Of a DNA stretch of 64,000 nucleotides, positions 28,391 to 38,516 are shown piece after piece (the stretch's first letter is position 1; each line of letters opens with the position of its first letter). The DNA is from Pseudomonadota bacterium (GTDB taxonomy: Bacteria > Pseudomonadota > Gammaproteobacteria > Burkholderiales > Thiobacillaceae): positions 1 to 64,000 of the forward strand of contig JAKQCX010000031.1 in assembly GCA_029558905.1 (NCBI GenBank), read 5' to 3'. The translations under genes and the position numbers were made by a program. Under the pieces are notes generated by a model, which was not told the DNA's origin, did no database searches, and saw nothing but the letters and a program-made list of their open reading frames with translations.

Positions 28391-30127
28391 ATGAATCCGA
28401 ATTCCGATCCCAAGTCCCTGCTGCACGCATCGTTTCACGCCGCCCTGCAGCAGGTGGCGCCAGAGCACCCGCTGCAGGTGGAGCTGGAACGCCCCAGGCA
28501 AGCCAGCCATGGCGATTACGCCTGCAACCTGGCCATGCAGCTGGCCAAGCCCCTGAAACGCAATCCGCGCGAGGTGGCCCAGGCCCTGCTGGCGGCCCTG
28601 CCGGCCAGCGAGTGGGTGGACAAGACCGAAATCGCCGGCCCCGGCTTCATCAATATCTTTCTCAAGCCGGCCGCCTGGCAGGGTCTGGCCACGCGCATCT
28701 TGCAGGCCGGACAGACCTACGGCCGCAGCACGCTGGGGCAGGGCGAGAAGATCCAGGTGGAGTTCGTCTCCGCCAACCCCACGGGGCCCCTGCACGTGGG
28801 ACACGGTCGCGGCGCGGCCTTCGGTGCCAGCCTGGCCAATGTGCTGGCCTTCGCGGGTTACGACGTGCACCGGGAGTATTACGTCAACGATGCCGGCCGG
28901 CAGATGGACATCCTGGCGCTGTCCACCTGGCTGCGTTACCTGGAGCGCTGCGACGAGTTCGTGCCCTTCCCGGCCAATGCCTACCAGGGTGGCTATGTGC
29001 ACACCATGGCGGACAGCATCTTTGCCCTGCACGGTAAGCGTTACGCGCGCCCCGCCGCCGATGTGCTGCAGCGGATTCCGGCGGCCGAAGATGACGCGGA
29101 GGGCCATCTCGATGCCCTCATCGCCAAGGCCAAGCAACTGCTGGGGGCCGACTACGGCTATATCCACGGCTTCGCGCTGGAGGAACAGCTGGGGGATGGG
29201 CGCAACGATCTGACCGAGTTCCGCGTGCGCTTCGACAGCTGGTTCTCGGAAAGGAGCCTGCACGAGTCCGGCCTCATCGACAAGGCCCTGGACAGGCTGC
29301 GCCAGCGCGGCCACCTGTACGAACAGGATGGCGCCCTATGGTTCCGTTCCACCGCCTTCGGTGACGAGAAGGACCGGGTGGTGCGCCGGGACAACGGCAT
29401 CTACACCTATTTCGCCGCCGACATCGCCTATCACCTCAACAAGTTCGAGCGCGGGTTCTCCCGCGTCATCGATGTGTGGGGCGCGGACCACCATGGCTAC
29501 ATCGCCCGGGTAAAAGGGGCCCTCAGCGCCGCAGGCATGGACCCAGAGCGTCTCCAGGTGGCCCTGGTGCAGTTCGCCGTGCTCTACCGCAATGGCCAGA
29601 AGGCCTCCATGTCCACGCGCGCGGGAGAGTACGTGACCCTGCGGGACCTGCGCGCCGAGGTGGGCAACGATGCCGCCCGCTTCTTCTACGTGCTGCGCAA
29701 GTCCGACCAGCACCTGGACTTCGATCTGGACCTGGCCAAGAGCCAGAGCAGCGACAACCCCGTGTACTACATCCAGTACGCCCATGCCCGCATCGCCAGC
29801 GTGCTCAACGCCTGGGGCGGCATAGAGGCGGACCTGCTGGATGCCGACACCGGGCGCCTGGAACATCCCCAGGAAATCGCCCTGCTGCGCCGCCTGGCCG
29901 AGTTTCCCGAAATCATCACCAGCGCCGCGCGGGAGTTCTCCCCCCATCTCGTCGCCTACTACCTCAAGGATCTGGCCGCCGATCTGCACGGGCTGTATGT
30001 GGCCTGTCAGTTCCTGGTGCAGGACGAAGCCCTGAGACAGGCACGCCTGCTGCTCATCGCCGCCACCCGCCAGGTCCTGCGCAGCGGCCTGGACATCCTG
30101 GGCGTGTCCGCGCCGGAGAAGATGTAG
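28391..30127 (+). CDS. argS: Arginyl-tRNA synthetase
   Basis: A 578-residue class I tRNA synthetase. The HIGH motif is HVGH in SANPTGPLHVGHGRG, and the usual divergent KMSK is MSTR in QKASMSTRAGEYVTLRDL. The N-terminal Add1 and C-terminal DALR anticodon-binding domains are complete (ends ARQVLRSGLDILGVSAPEKM). It is followed by the SPOR gene after 4 bases and then dsbA, an order seen in several betaproteobacteria. Confidence 0.97.
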   Translation: MNPNSDPKSLLHASFHAALQQVAPEHPLQVELERPRQASHGDYACNLAMQLAKPLKRNPREVAQALLAALPASEWVDKTEIAGPGFINIFLKPAAWQGLATRILQAGQTYGRSTLGQGEKIQVEFVSANPTGPLHVGHGRGAAFGASLANVLAFAGYDVHREYYVNDAGRQMDILALSTWLRYLERCDEFVPFPANAYQGGYVHTMADSIFALHGKRYARPAADVLQRIPAAEDDAEGHLDALIAKAKQLLGADYGYIHGFALEEQLGDGRNDLTEFRVRFDSWFSERSLHESGLIDKALDRLRQRGHLYEQDGALWFRSTAFGDEKDRVVRRDNGIYTYFAADIAYHLNKFERGFSRVIDVWGADHHGYIARVKGALSAAGMDPERLQVALVQFAVLYRNGQKASMSTRAGEYVTLRDLRAEVGNDAARFFYVLRKSDQHLDFDLDLAKSQSSDNPVYYIQYAHARIASVLNAWGGIEADLLDADTGRLEHPQEIALLRRLAEFPEIITSAAREFSPHLVAYYLKDLAADLHGLYVACQFLVQDEALRQARLLLIAATRQVLRSGLDILGVSAPEKM

Positions 30128-30131
30128 ACGC

Positions 30132-30821
30132 ATGGCGCGGCGGGAGGGAAAGGCCTCCAGACACACCCGTGCCGGCCCGCGATGGCGCGGGGTGTTCACT
30201 GGCCTGATGATCGGCCTGCCCCTGGGGATAGGGCTGGCGGCCGGTCTGGCGTGGTATCTCAACATGACGCCGCCGGATCCTGACGTCGAGGAACCCGCGC
30301 CCGCATCCGTCACCGAGCCTGTCCGCGGCGAGGTGGACGAGACGCGCGCCGCACCTGCCAGCTCGCCCGCCACTGCCCAGACCGAAGCACCGGCCGCGCG
30401 CCCGTCCCAACCCAGGTCCGTGACCCAGGGCAAGGCATCCGCCCGACCCGCCCCCGCCGCCCGGACACCACGCCGGGCCAAAGGCCCGCCACCCTCCAAA
30501 CCCCAGGTCAACTACACCTTCTATGGCATCCTGCCCGGTGACAAACCGGCGCGACCCGTGGAGCCCCCACCTTCCGGGGACACCTGGTGGCTGCAGATCG
30601 CCGCCCTCAGCGACGCCAGAAAGGCCGAGCAGATCCGGGCCAGCCTGCGGCTCCTGCACCTGCGCGCCAGCACGCAGCGAATAGACAACAAAGGCCAAAC
30701 CCTCTACCGCATCCGCGTTGGTCCCTACAAACGCGAGGATGACGCCTTTGGTGACCTGGACATCCTCACGCAGAACGATTTCTACGCGCGCCTGATCAAA
30801 GACCCTGCCCATCCCGATTGA
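30132..30821 (+). CDS. SPOR-domain membrane protein
   Basis: A 229-residue protein with a short cytoplasmic N-terminus, one membrane helix (GVFTGLMIGLPLGIGLAAGL, about 20-39), a Pro/Ala-rich periplasmic linker and a C-terminal SPOR domain (about 155-225: WWLQIAALSDARKAEQIRAS, then YRIRVGPYKREDDA). SPOR domains bind denuded septal peptidoglycan, so it probably localises to the division site, in the manner of FtsN-like or DedD-like proteins. It starts 4 bases after argS and ends 15 bases before dsbA. Confidence 0.85.
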   Translation: MARREGKASRHTRAGPRWRGVFTGLMIGLPLGIGLAAGLAWYLNMTPPDPDVEEPAPASVTEPVRGEVDETRAAPASSPATAQTEAPAARPSQPRSVTQGKASARPAPAARTPRRAKGPPPSKPQVNYTFYGILPGDKPARPVEPPPSGDTWWLQIAALSDARKAEQIRASLRLLHLRASTQRIDNKGQTLYRIRVGPYKREDDAFGDLDILTQNDFYARLIKDPAHPD

Positions 30822-30836
30822 GAAGAAGGAAACCCC

Positions 30837-31478
30837 ATGCACAGAATCGCTGCAGCCATTCTCCTGGCCCTGTCCTTGCTCGGCGCCACATCGGGCGCGC
30901 GCGCCATCGAAGCAGGCATCGACTACGTCACCCTGTCACCCGCGCAGCGCACCGACGCGAAGGCCGGCCAGGTGGAGGTGCTGGAGTTCTTCTGGTACCG
31001 CTGCCCCCATTGCGCGGAGCTGGAACCCGAACTGCAGGCCTGGGCAAAGAAACTGCCCCGCAACGTGGTACTCAGGCGCGTGCCCGCGATCCTCAACGAT
31101 TCCTGGCTACCCCTGACACGCGCCTACTACGCCCTGGAGGCACTGGGACAGGCGCAGCGCCTGCATGGCGAAGTGTTCACCGCCATCCACAAGCAGGGCG
31201 TGGACCTGAACGATCCCGAGACCTTCTTCGACTGGGCCGCCACCAAGGGCGTGGACCGCCAGAAACTGGCCGGTGCCTATCAATCCTTCGGCGTCAACAG
31301 CAAGGTCATGCGCGCCAGACAGATGACCCAGGCCTACAAGCTCAACGGCGTACCCGCCCTGACGGTAAACGGCAAATACACCACCTCGGCCTACATGACG
31401 GGCAGTCATGCCAGGCTGTTCGAGACCCTGGACGCGCTCATCGCCAGGGAGCTGAAAGGCAAACGCGGCAAACGCTGA
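30837..31478 (+). CDS. dsbA: Thiol:disulfide interchange protein DsbA
   Basis: A 213-residue periplasmic oxidase with a signal peptide (to about ARA-I, residue 23) and thioredoxin fold. The active site is CPHC at residues 56-59 in EFFWYRCPHCAELEP, and the cis-proline loop is GVPALTVNG. It introduces disulfides into exported proteins. AGAAGGAA precedes the start. It lies next to the SPOR gene; tRNA-Leu on the other strand follows. Confidence 0.93.
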   Translation: MHRIAAAILLALSLLGATSGARAIEAGIDYVTLSPAQRTDAKAGQVEVLEFFWYRCPHCAELEPELQAWAKKLPRNVVLRRVPAILNDSWLPLTRAYYALEALGQAQRLHGEVFTAIHKQGVDLNDPETFFDWAATKGVDRQKLAGAYQSFGVNSKVMRARQMTQAYKLNGVPALTVNGKYTTSAYMTGSHARLFETLDALIARELKGKRGKR

Positions 31479-31537
31479 GTTCGGGTGTACGGCAGCGCGC
31501 AAGGGAGATCGCCCGCGGCCGGCCGGGCCCTTCCCGG

Positions 31538-31622
31538 TGGTGCGCGGGACGGGAATCGAACCCGTACACCCGAAGGTTCCGGATTTTAAGTCCGGTGTGT
31601 CTACCCGTTCCACCACCCGCGC
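31538..31622 (-). tRNA. tRNA-Leu (UAA anticodon)
   Basis: A full cloverleaf on the minus strand: 7-bp acceptor GCGCGGG/CCCGCGC, discriminator A, encoded CCA (31538-31540), anticodon arm CCGGA-CTTAAAA-TCCGG with UAA, long variable arm GAACCTTCGGGTGTAC-type as expected for leucine, and T-loop GGTTCGATTCC. Confidence 0.95.
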
Positions 31623-31725
31623 GGCCTGCACGAAATGATACCCAAACCGACCCGCGGCACAGGCGTATCCTTTTCCGGAACGTCGCGGCCCACCTCCGTC
31701 CCACCCGTGTACCGCAAGTCCCGCC

Positions 31726-32604
31726 ATGCCCAAAGACCCCGATCATGACCCCCTGCTGCCCGGTCAGATCGTGCCCGTGCTGGCCGGGGGCGGCACCCGT
31801 CTGCCTGCCCATGTGGGTGTCATGGCGGCCCTGGCCGACCTGGGCCTGAGACATCGCCATCTGGTGGGCGTGTCCGGCGGCAGCGTGGTGGCCAGCCTGA
31901 CCGCCGCCGGGCACGATGTGCACCACATGAAAGAGCTCTTTCTCGCGGTGGACTTCAACCAGTTCCGTGGCATGTCGCTTGCCAATCTGCTGCTGCACGG
32001 CGGTCTGTCCACCGGCAGGCGCTTTCTGCGCTGGCTGGATGGCGAACTGCAGGGCCGGCGCTTTCGTGATCTGGACGTGGATCTGCATGTGGTGGCCACG
32101 GACGTGCGCGCCGGTAAACCCGTGATTTTCGACAGATCCACCAGCCCGGACCTGGAGGTCGCCCAGGCCGTGATGTATTCCATCTCCATCCCCCTGGTAT
32201 TCCCATTCCACCATCATGGCGACTACATCCTGGTGGATGGCAGCATCCTGGCCGAAGACAGCCTGTTTCGCGACTGGGCCGGTGACGGCACACCGGTCAT
32301 GTGTTTCCGCATGCGCGACGAGCAAGGCACCGCCAGCCACCCATCCCGGCGCTTGCTGCCGGTGGCGGACTACCTGTTCATGCTCATGCGCACCTTCATG
32401 ACCACCCTCTCGCGCGAGCATCTCAGCGACACCCTGTGGCACAACACGGTGGTGATCCGCACCGACGGCCTGTCGCCCCTGGAATTCCACATGACCGCCG
32501 AGCAAAAGACCCGTCTGTACCAGGCCGGCTACGATACCACCCGCCTGTACCTGCCGCGCAAGCTGGGCGCGTGCCGGTCCGTGCCGCCGGACGCAGACCC
32601 CTGA
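31726..32604 (+). CDS. Patatin-like phospholipase family protein
   Basis: A 292-residue lipid acyl hydrolase of the RssA/NTE type. The oxyanion loop GGGTRLPAHVGV (20-31) is followed by the nucleophile elbow GVSGGS with Ser50, and the catalytic Asp171 is in ILVDGSI. GxSxG and DGx are both present, so it should be active. No signal peptide, so probably a cytoplasmic or membrane-peripheral enzyme. The start is supported by its position; a ribosome site is weak. Its exact lipid substrate cannot be read from sequence. Confidence 0.88.
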   Translation: MPKDPDHDPLLPGQIVPVLAGGGTRLPAHVGVMAALADLGLRHRHLVGVSGGSVVASLTAAGHDVHHMKELFLAVDFNQFRGMSLANLLLHGGLSTGRRFLRWLDGELQGRRFRDLDVDLHVVATDVRAGKPVIFDRSTSPDLEVAQAVMYSISIPLVFPFHHHGDYILVDGSILAEDSLFRDWAGDGTPVMCFRMRDEQGTASHPSRRLLPVADYLFMLMRTFMTTLSREHLSDTLWHNTVVIRTDGLSPLEFHMTAEQKTRLYQAGYDTTRLYLPRKLGACRSVPPDADP

Positions 32605-32710
32605 CACTGCCCGGTGACGGTATCGCGGGTTCGGGGCGTCACGCGATTTTCATCCCGGCGCGCAGCGCGCGCACGCCCGAGGCCGTGCTGACCACGCTCC
32701 CCGGCCTTAC

Positions 32711-33154
32711 TCACGGCTGCTCCTCGCACGCGGCCCGATGACAGACGCAGGCCTCTCCCTGGGCCGCCGCCACCAGTTCGTGCAGGATGCCGCACCGCGA
32801 CGCCGTGCGCGGCGCTTGACACTGCCCGCGCAGTGCCACCAGCTGGCGCTCCAGCGCGCGCATGCTGAGCAGGCGAGCACGCACCCTGGCCAGCTGGACA
32901 TCGATGAGCTGGTCGATTTCCGCACAGCAGGTGCGTGGAAGCCCGACAAGACACAGCAGGCGCCTCACGTCGGCCAGCGGGAGATCGAGCGCCCGGCAAT
33001 GGCGGATGAAGGAGAGCCGCTCCAGATGGGCCCGGGCATAGACCCGATAACCGTTGCCGCGCCGGGCCGGGGCGTCCAGCAGCCCTGTCTTCTCATAGTA
33101 GCGGATGGTCTCGACATCCACGCCGGTGGCCTTGGCCAGTTCGCCGATACGCAT
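32711..33154 (-). CDS. MerR-family heavy-metal-responsive regulator (CadR/PbrR type)
   Basis: A 147-residue MerR regulator: N-terminal winged helix (MRIGELAKATGVDVETIRYY), dimerisation helix, and a metal site with Cys77, Cys112 and Cys121, whose spacing (35 and 9 residues) matches the PbrR/CadR group rather than ZntR or MerR. The C-terminal tail has three more cysteines (ACVCHRAAC at 135-143), replacing the His-rich tail found in CadR. It is divergent from the P-type ATPase, with an operator between them. It should activate the ATPase when Cd(II), Pb(II) or Zn(II) is bound. Confidence 0.9.
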   Translation of the reverse strand: MRIGELAKATGVDVETIRYYEKTGLLDAPARRGNGYRVYARAHLERLSFIRHCRALDLPLADVRRLLCLVGLPRTCCAEIDQLIDVQLARVRARLLSMRALERQLVALRGQCQAPRTASRCGILHELVAAAQGEACVCHRAACEEQP

Positions 33155-33190
33155 GGTTGGTCTCCGTTGGCAGACAGCCGAATCTTAGAC

Positions 33191-33221
33191 TTGACCCCGT
33201 AGCCGCTCCAGGGATTCTACT
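33191..33221 (+). promoter_or_regulatory. MerR-type promoter/operator for the metal ATPase
   Basis: TTGACC-N19-TCTACT: the 19-base spacer is longer than usual, as in MerR-activated promoters. An imperfect dyad spans 33194-33214, with CCC...GGG ends and AGC...GCT near the centre (7 of 10 pairs match), lying across the spacer as expected. Confidence 0.8.
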
Positions 33222-33254
33222 GGCCCCGCCCCGACTGCTACACGCTCCCCGATC

Positions 33255-35561
33255 ATGCCGATATCCGCGCCAACTGACCACACGCACGAGCCGAATGCGG
33301 CACGCATGCCGGGACACTGCGGCTGTCCGCACGCCTGCGCGGCGACGGGGCGCGAGACACAGGGAACCCGTCCGGAGAACGACGCGGCCCCCGGACAACT
33401 CCTACTGCGCATCCCGGCGATGGACTGCGCGATGGAGGAAGGCCAGATTCGCCGGGCCCTGGAAGGGTTTCCCGACATCCGGCATCTGTCGTTCGACCTG
33501 CCGGCACGCCTGTTGCGCGTCGATGTCCCCCCCGCGCGGTGGGCGGAGATTCGCGCCGCCATCGGAAGGGCGGGCTTCAGCACGGAATTCCTGCCCGATC
33601 CCGTGCGGACCGAGGCCGTCCAGGCCGGCAATCCGTTCCTGCGGCCCGTCGTCGCGCTCATGCTGGCCCTGACGGCCGAGCTAGTGGCCTATGCCGCGCC
33701 CGCGACCCCAGCCTGGCAATCGGCGGGCATGGGGATCGCGGGGCTCGCCATCGCGCTCTCCGGGGTTTCGGTGTTCAGACATGGCGTGCATGCCATTCTG
33801 CATGCCCGGCTCGACATCAATGCCCTGATGTCGGTGGCCGTGGCGGGTGCCTTCGCCATAGGCGAGTGGCCGGAGGCAGCCATGGTGATGGCCCTCTTCG
33901 AGCTGGCCGAACGCATCGAGGCACGCGCCGTAGAACGGGCGCGCAACGCCATCAAGAGCCTGCTCGATCTGTCACCCCAGGAAGCCGAGACACGGCAATT
34001 CGATGGTCAATGGAAGCCGGTGGCCGTCAAGGACGTGTCCCCGGGCGCCATCGTCCGCGTCCGCCCCGGGGAACGCATCGCCCTGGATGGGCGGATCGTC
34101 GCGGGCCAGTCCAGCCTCGACCAATCGCCGCTCACCGGCGAGAGCATGCCCATCGAAAAAGGGCCGGGGGACGAAGTCTTCGCGGGCACCATCAACCAAT
34201 GCGGTGCACTCGAGTTCGTGGTGACCGCCCCGGCCGGCGATACGCTCCTGGCGCGCATCATCCATGCAGTCGAGGAAGCGCAGGGCGCGCGCGCGCCCAT
34301 GCAGCGTCTCGTCGACCGCTTCGCCGCCACCTACACCCCCGCGGTCTTCGTCCTGGCAATCGCTCTGGCGCTGGCCGGCCCGCTGCTGCTCGCCTGGACG
34401 TGGCCCGCCAGCGTCTACAAGGCGCTGGTCATGCTGGTCATTGCCTGCCCATGCGCCCTGGTCATTTCCACTCCGGTCACCATCGTCAGCGGGCTGGCGG
34501 CGGCATCCCGCCGGGGCATCCTGATCAAGGGTGGCGCCTATCTGGAAACGGCACACAAGCTCGCAGTACTCGCGCTGGACAAAACGGGTACGGTGACCGA
34601 AGGACGCCCGCGCCTCGTTGCGCGCATCCACCTCGACCCGGGCGTCGAGGAGGCGAGGGTGGCGCGCATCGCGGCCGCCTTGGCGGAGCGCTCGGACCAC
34701 CCGGTCGCCCGCGCGATCGTCCGCGGCCTGGGCGCGCAGGAGGATGTCGAAGTACGGGATTTTTCTGCAATGGCGGGGCGTGGTCTGCTCGGCCGCGTGG
34801 CGGGCACAGACTACGTGCTGGGCAATCATCGCTGGATGCGCGAGCGCAACCAGTGCTCGGTCGAACTCGATGCCCTGATGGCCAGACATGAACGTCAGGG
34901 GCACACGCTCGCCGTACTCGCCGACCCGAGCGGCCCGCTGGCCCTCTTCGCGGTGGCGGATGCCATCAAGCCAGGTGCACGCGAGGCGATCGCCGAACTG
35001 CTGGCAATGGGCGTCCACCCCGTCCTGCTGACGGGCGACAACGCGGTCACGGCGGCGAATATCGCGGGCCAGGCCGGGATTCAGGACGTACGTGCGAATC
35101 TGTTGCCCCTGGAGAAGCAAAAGGCAATCCGCGATCTGGTCGATTCCGGGAGACTGGTGGCCATGGTCGGTGACGGCATCAACGATGCGCCGGCCCTGAG
35201 CACGGCCAGCATCGGATTCGCCATGGGCCGCGCGGGTACGCATACCGCCATGGAGGCCGCCGACGTCGTCATCATGAACGACGACCTGCGGCGTGTGCCC
35301 GAGATCCTCCGGCTCTCCCGGCGAACGCAGCGCGTGCTCTGGCAGAACATCGGCCTGGCCTTGGGGATCAAGCTGGTGTTCCTGCTGTGGGCGATCCTGG
35401 GCGGGGCCACCATGTGGATGGCCGTGTTCGCCGATATGGGGGCCAGCCTGTTGGTGGTCGCCAACGGGCTGCGCCTGCTCAAGGAAGACCGTTCGGCATC
35501 CGCCCGATCACCCAGGTCTATTGCAAGGACAGCTGCATCGCCTGGTTGCACAGGGCGATGA
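33255..35561 (+). CDS. cadA: Heavy-metal (Cd/Pb/Zn) translocating P-type ATPase
   Basis: A 768-residue P1B-type efflux ATPase. An N-terminal metal-binding domain has MDCAMEE (56-62), the Cys-Glu-Glu variant seen in Cd/Zn/Pb pumps, instead of GMxCxxC; a short Cys/His cluster (Cys22, Cys24, Cys28) precedes it. The ion-binding CPC motif is at 398-400, phosphorylation site DKTGT with Asp442, and TGDN, GDGIND and a C-terminal membrane helix with Asp complete the core. The start could also be at ATG 33306. The reading frame ends 44 bases inside the 3' end of nuoN on the other strand, with an extra [15 protein letters not shown] tail. Confidence 0.93.
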   Translation: MPISAPTDHTHEPNAARMPGHCGCPHACAATGRETQGTRPENDAAPGQLLLRIPAMDCAMEEGQIRRALEGFPDIRHLSFDLPARLLRVDVPPARWAEIRAAIGRAGFSTEFLPDPVRTEAVQAGNPFLRPVVALMLALTAELVAYAAPATPAWQSAGMGIAGLAIALSGVSVFRHGVHAILHARLDINALMSVAVAGAFAIGEWPEAAMVMALFELAERIEARAVERARNAIKSLLDLSPQEAETRQFDGQWKPVAVKDVSPGAIVRVRPGERIALDGRIVAGQSSLDQSPLTGESMPIEKGPGDEVFAGTINQCGALEFVVTAPAGDTLLARIIHAVEEAQGARAPMQRLVDRFAATYTPAVFVLAIALALAGPLLLAWTWPASVYKALVMLVIACPCALVISTPVTIVSGLAAASRRGILIKGGAYLETAHKLAVLALDKTGTVTEGRPRLVARIHLDPGVEEARVARIAAALAERSDHPVARAIVRGLGAQEDVEVRDFSAMAGRGLLGRVAGTDYVLGNHRWMRERNQCSVELDALMARHERQGHTLAVLADPSGPLALFAVADAIKPGAREAIAELLAMGVHPVLLTGDNAVTAANIAGQAGIQDVRANLLPLEKQKAIRDLVDSGRLVAMVGDGINDAPALSTASIGFAMGRAGTHTAMEAADVVIMNDDLRRVPEILRLSRRTQRVLWQNIGLALGIKLVFLLWAILGGATMWMAVFADMGASLLVVANGLRLLKEDRSASARSPRSIARTAASPGCTGR

Positions 35562-36963
35562 GGGCCTGCGGCACCAGCCCCAGGACCAGCACGGCCAGAC
35601 CGTTGACGGAGAGCAGGACCTGCGCGCCGCCCTGACGCGCGACCACCGGCGCATCGGCGACCGGGCTGTCGAAGTACATGAGCTTCACTACGCGCAGGTA
35701 ATAGAAGGCGCCGATGAGGGAGAACAGCACCGCCACCACCGCCAGCCAGATCCAGTCCGCACCCACCAGCGCCTGCAGGACATACAGCTTGGCGTAGAAA
35801 CCCACGAAGGGCGGCAGGCCGGCCAGGGAGAACATGAGCATGGCCATGATGGCGGCCAGCCAGGGATGCCTCTGGTTCAGTCCCTTGTAGTCGTCCAGTG
35901 CGTCCGCTTCGAAACCGCCCTGGGACAGGTACACCACCAGACCGAAGGTGCCCACGCCCATGAGCACGTAGATGATGGCGTAGTACAGGCCCGAGGAGTA
36001 ACCGGCCAGGCTGCCGGTCAGCACCCCAAGGAGCACGAAGCCCATGTGCGAGATGGTGGAATAGGCCAGCATGCGCTTGATGTTGCTCTGCATGATGGCG
36101 GCCAGGTTGCCGATGGCCAGGGATAGCACGGCCATCACCGCCAGCATGCCCTGCCAATCGCCGATGGCGGGCTCCAGGCCATCCACCAGCAGGCGCATGG
36201 TGAAGGCGAACGCGGCCAGCTTGGGGGCGGAGCCGAGGAACAGGGTCACCGCCGTGGGGGCGCCCTGGTAGATGTCCGGCAGCCACATGTGGAAGGGGGC
36301 CACCCCCAGCTTGAAACCCAGGCCGGCCACCAGGAAAACCAGGCCGAAGGCCAGCAGCAGGGAGTCGCGTGCACCCGCGCGCAGGATGGCCTGCATGGTG
36401 GGCAGCTCCAGGGTGCCGGTCAGGCCATAGATCAGGGACATGCCGTAGAGCAGCAGGCCGGAAGCCAGTGCACCCAGGACGAAGTACTTCATGCCTGCCT
36501 CGGTGGCCAGCGCGGAGTCCCGCTGGAAGGCCACCAGGGCATACAGCGACAGGGACATGAGTTCCAGGCCCACATACAGCACCAGGAAGTGATTTGCGGA
36601 GATCATCACCATGGCACCGAGCAGGGCCAGCAGGGTCAGAGCGTGGAACTCGCCGCGCCACAGGCCCCGCTCCGCCAGATAGGCGCGCGAATACACCACC
36701 ACCGCCAGGGTGGCGAAATAGCTCATGAGCTTGAGCACGTCCGCCATGGCATCGTCCACGAACTGGCCGCCAAAGGCGTGGCTCGTCCCGGATCCGGCGG
36801 TGAAGGCAGTGAGCGCAGCGGCCCCCAGCAGCGTAAGCAGGGTCAGCACATGGGCCAGTCTGCTGTCCCGGGTCAGGGCACCGAAGAGCAGGATGCCGCA
36901 GGCCATGGCCAGCACGAAGACTTCCGGCAGGGCGGGGGCCAGGTCGGACAGGGTGAAGTTCAT
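35518..36963 (-). CDS. nuoN: NADH:quinone oxidoreductase subunit N
   Basis: A 481-residue antiporter-like membrane subunit with about 14 helices (Mrp/NuoLMN family) and a typical [18 protein letters not shown] helix with the broken-helix Lys. It is the last gene of nuoA-N; its stop lies inside the metal ATPase gene, overlapping its 3' end by 44 bases. Start 13 bases after nuoM. Confidence 0.96.
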   Translation of the reverse strand: MNFTLSDLAPALPEVFVLAMACGILLFGALTRDSRLAHVLTLLTLLGAAALTAFTAGSGTSHAFGGQFVDDAMADVLKLMSYFATLAVVVYSRAYLAERGLWRGEFHALTLLALLGAMVMISANHFLVLYVGLELMSLSLYALVAFQRDSALATEAGMKYFVLGALASGLLLYGMSLIYGLTGTLELPTMQAILRAGARDSLLLAFGLVFLVAGLGFKLGVAPFHMWLPDIYQGAPTAVTLFLGSAPKLAAFAFTMRLLVDGLEPAIGDWQGMLAVMAVLSLAIGNLAAIMQSNIKRMLAYSTISHMGFVLLGVLTGSLAGYSSGLYYAIIYVLMGVGTFGLVVYLSQGGFEADALDDYKGLNQRHPWLAAIMAMLMFSLAGLPPFVGFYAKLYVLQALVGADWIWLAVVAVLFSLIGAFYYLRVVKLMYFDSPVADAPVVARQGGAQVLLSVNGLAVLVLGLVPQALIALCNQAMQLSLQ

Positions 36964-36976
36964 TTCAGGCCTACCT

Positions 36977-38479
36977 TCAATAAACCAGCTTGCTTTGGGC
37001 CGCGTGGTCCAGCAGGTTGTTCACCGAGGCATGCATCACCTCGGTCAGCGGCGCGGGATACAGGCCCATGCCCAACACCAGCAAGGCCAGGAGCAACAGC
37101 ACGAGGAACTCGCGGCTGTCGAGGTCCGGCATCCCGGCTACCTGTGCATGCGCCACCTTGCCAAACACCACGCGCTTGTACATCCACAGTGAGTAGGCAG
37201 CACCGGTGATCAGACTGGTGGCGGCGAAGAAGGCCCACCAGAAATTCTCCTGCATGGCCCCCAGCACCACCATGAACTCGCCCACGAAACCGCTGGTGCC
37301 CGGCAGGCCGGCATTGGCCATGGAAAACAGCATGAAGAAGGCGGCAAAGCGAGGCATGCTGTTCACCACACCGCCGTAATCGGCGATCTGACGGGAATGG
37401 ACGCGGTCGTACATGATGCCGATGCAGAGGAACAGGGCCGCGGACACGAAGCCGTGCGAGATCATCTGGATGAGGCCGCCCTCGATGCCCAGGGGGTTGT
37501 AGAGAAAGAAGCCCAGGGTGACGAAACCCATGTGGGCGATGGAGGAATAGGCGATGAGCTTCTTCATGTCGTTCTGCACCAGGGCCACCAGGCCGATGTA
37601 CACCACGGCGATGAGGGACAGGGTCACCATGAGCCAGGTGAGCTCATGGGCGGCATCCGGCACGATGGGCAGGATGAAGCGCAGGAAGCCATAGGCCCCC
37701 ACCTTCAGGGTGATGGCCGCCAGCACCACGGAACCGCCGGTAGGGGCCTCCACGTGGGCGTCCGGCAACCAGGTGTGCACCGGCCACATGGGCACCTTGA
37801 CGGCGAAGGCGAAGAAGAAGGCCACGAACAGCAGGACCTGGGCCGTCATGCCCAGGGGCACGCGGTGCCAGGCCAGGATCTCGAAGCTGGCGCCACTCTG
37901 GAAGAAGAGATAGACCACCGCCACCAGCATGAGCAGCGAGCCCAGCAGAGTGTAGAGGAAGAACTTGATGGCCGCGTAGATGCGGTTGGGCCCGCCCCAC
38001 ATGCCGATGATGAGGTAAAGGGGGATCAGCATGGCCTCGAAGAACACGTAGAACAGCACGCCGTCCAGGGCGGCGAATACGCCGTTGAGCAGGCCGGATT
38101 GGATGAGGAAGGCGGCCATGTACTGCCCCACGCGCGCCTGGATCACCTGCCAGCCCGCCAGCACCACCAGCACCGTGGTCAGGCTGTTGAGGATGACGAA
38201 GGGCATGGAGATGCCGTCCACTCCCAGGTGGTACTGGACGTTGAAGGCGGGCACCCAGGGTGCCAGTTCCTCGAACTGCATGCGCGCATGGCCGATGTCG
38301 AAGCCGGCCCACAGCGGCAGGGTCACGAGAAAGCCCAGGATGGCGCCCACCAGGGCCAGGGTGCGCTGCCCCTCGCGGTTGTCATCGCCACCGGTCATGA
38401 GGATGAGCACACCGGCCACGATGGGCACCCAAATGGCGAGACTGAGCAGGCCTACTCCCGAGAGCATCGCTTCCATCAT
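36977..38479 (-). CDS. nuoM: NADH:quinone oxidoreductase subunit M
   Basis: A 500-residue antiporter-like proton-channel subunit of complex [19 protein letters not shown] and [19 protein letters not shown] are canonical. The conserved Glu in the fifth helix and Lys residues of the channel are preserved by eye. Lies between nuoL (37 bases upstream) and nuoN. Confidence 0.96.
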   Translation of the reverse strand: MMEAMLSGVGLLSLAIWVPIVAGVLILMTGGDDNREGQRTLALVGAILGFLVTLPLWAGFDIGHARMQFEELAPWVPAFNVQYHLGVDGISMPFVILNSLTTVLVVLAGWQVIQARVGQYMAAFLIQSGLLNGVFAALDGVLFYVFFEAMLIPLYLIIGMWGGPNRIYAAIKFFLYTLLGSLLMLVAVVYLFFQSGASFEILAWHRVPLGMTAQVLLFVAFFFAFAVKVPMWPVHTWLPDAHVEAPTGGSVVLAAITLKVGAYGFLRFILPIVPDAAHELTWLMVTLSLIAVVYIGLVALVQNDMKKLIAYSSIAHMGFVTLGFFLYNPLGIEGGLIQMISHGFVSAALFLCIGIMYDRVHSRQIADYGGVVNSMPRFAAFFMLFSMANAGLPGTSGFVGEFMVVLGAMQENFWWAFFAATSLITGAAYSLWMYKRVVFGKVAHAQVAGMPDLDSREFLVLLLLALLVLGMGLYPAPLTEVMHASVNNLLDHAAQSKLVY

Positions 38480-38516
38480 GCGCAGGTCACTTTCACTCGT
38501 TTATGCGTGCGCGGGA

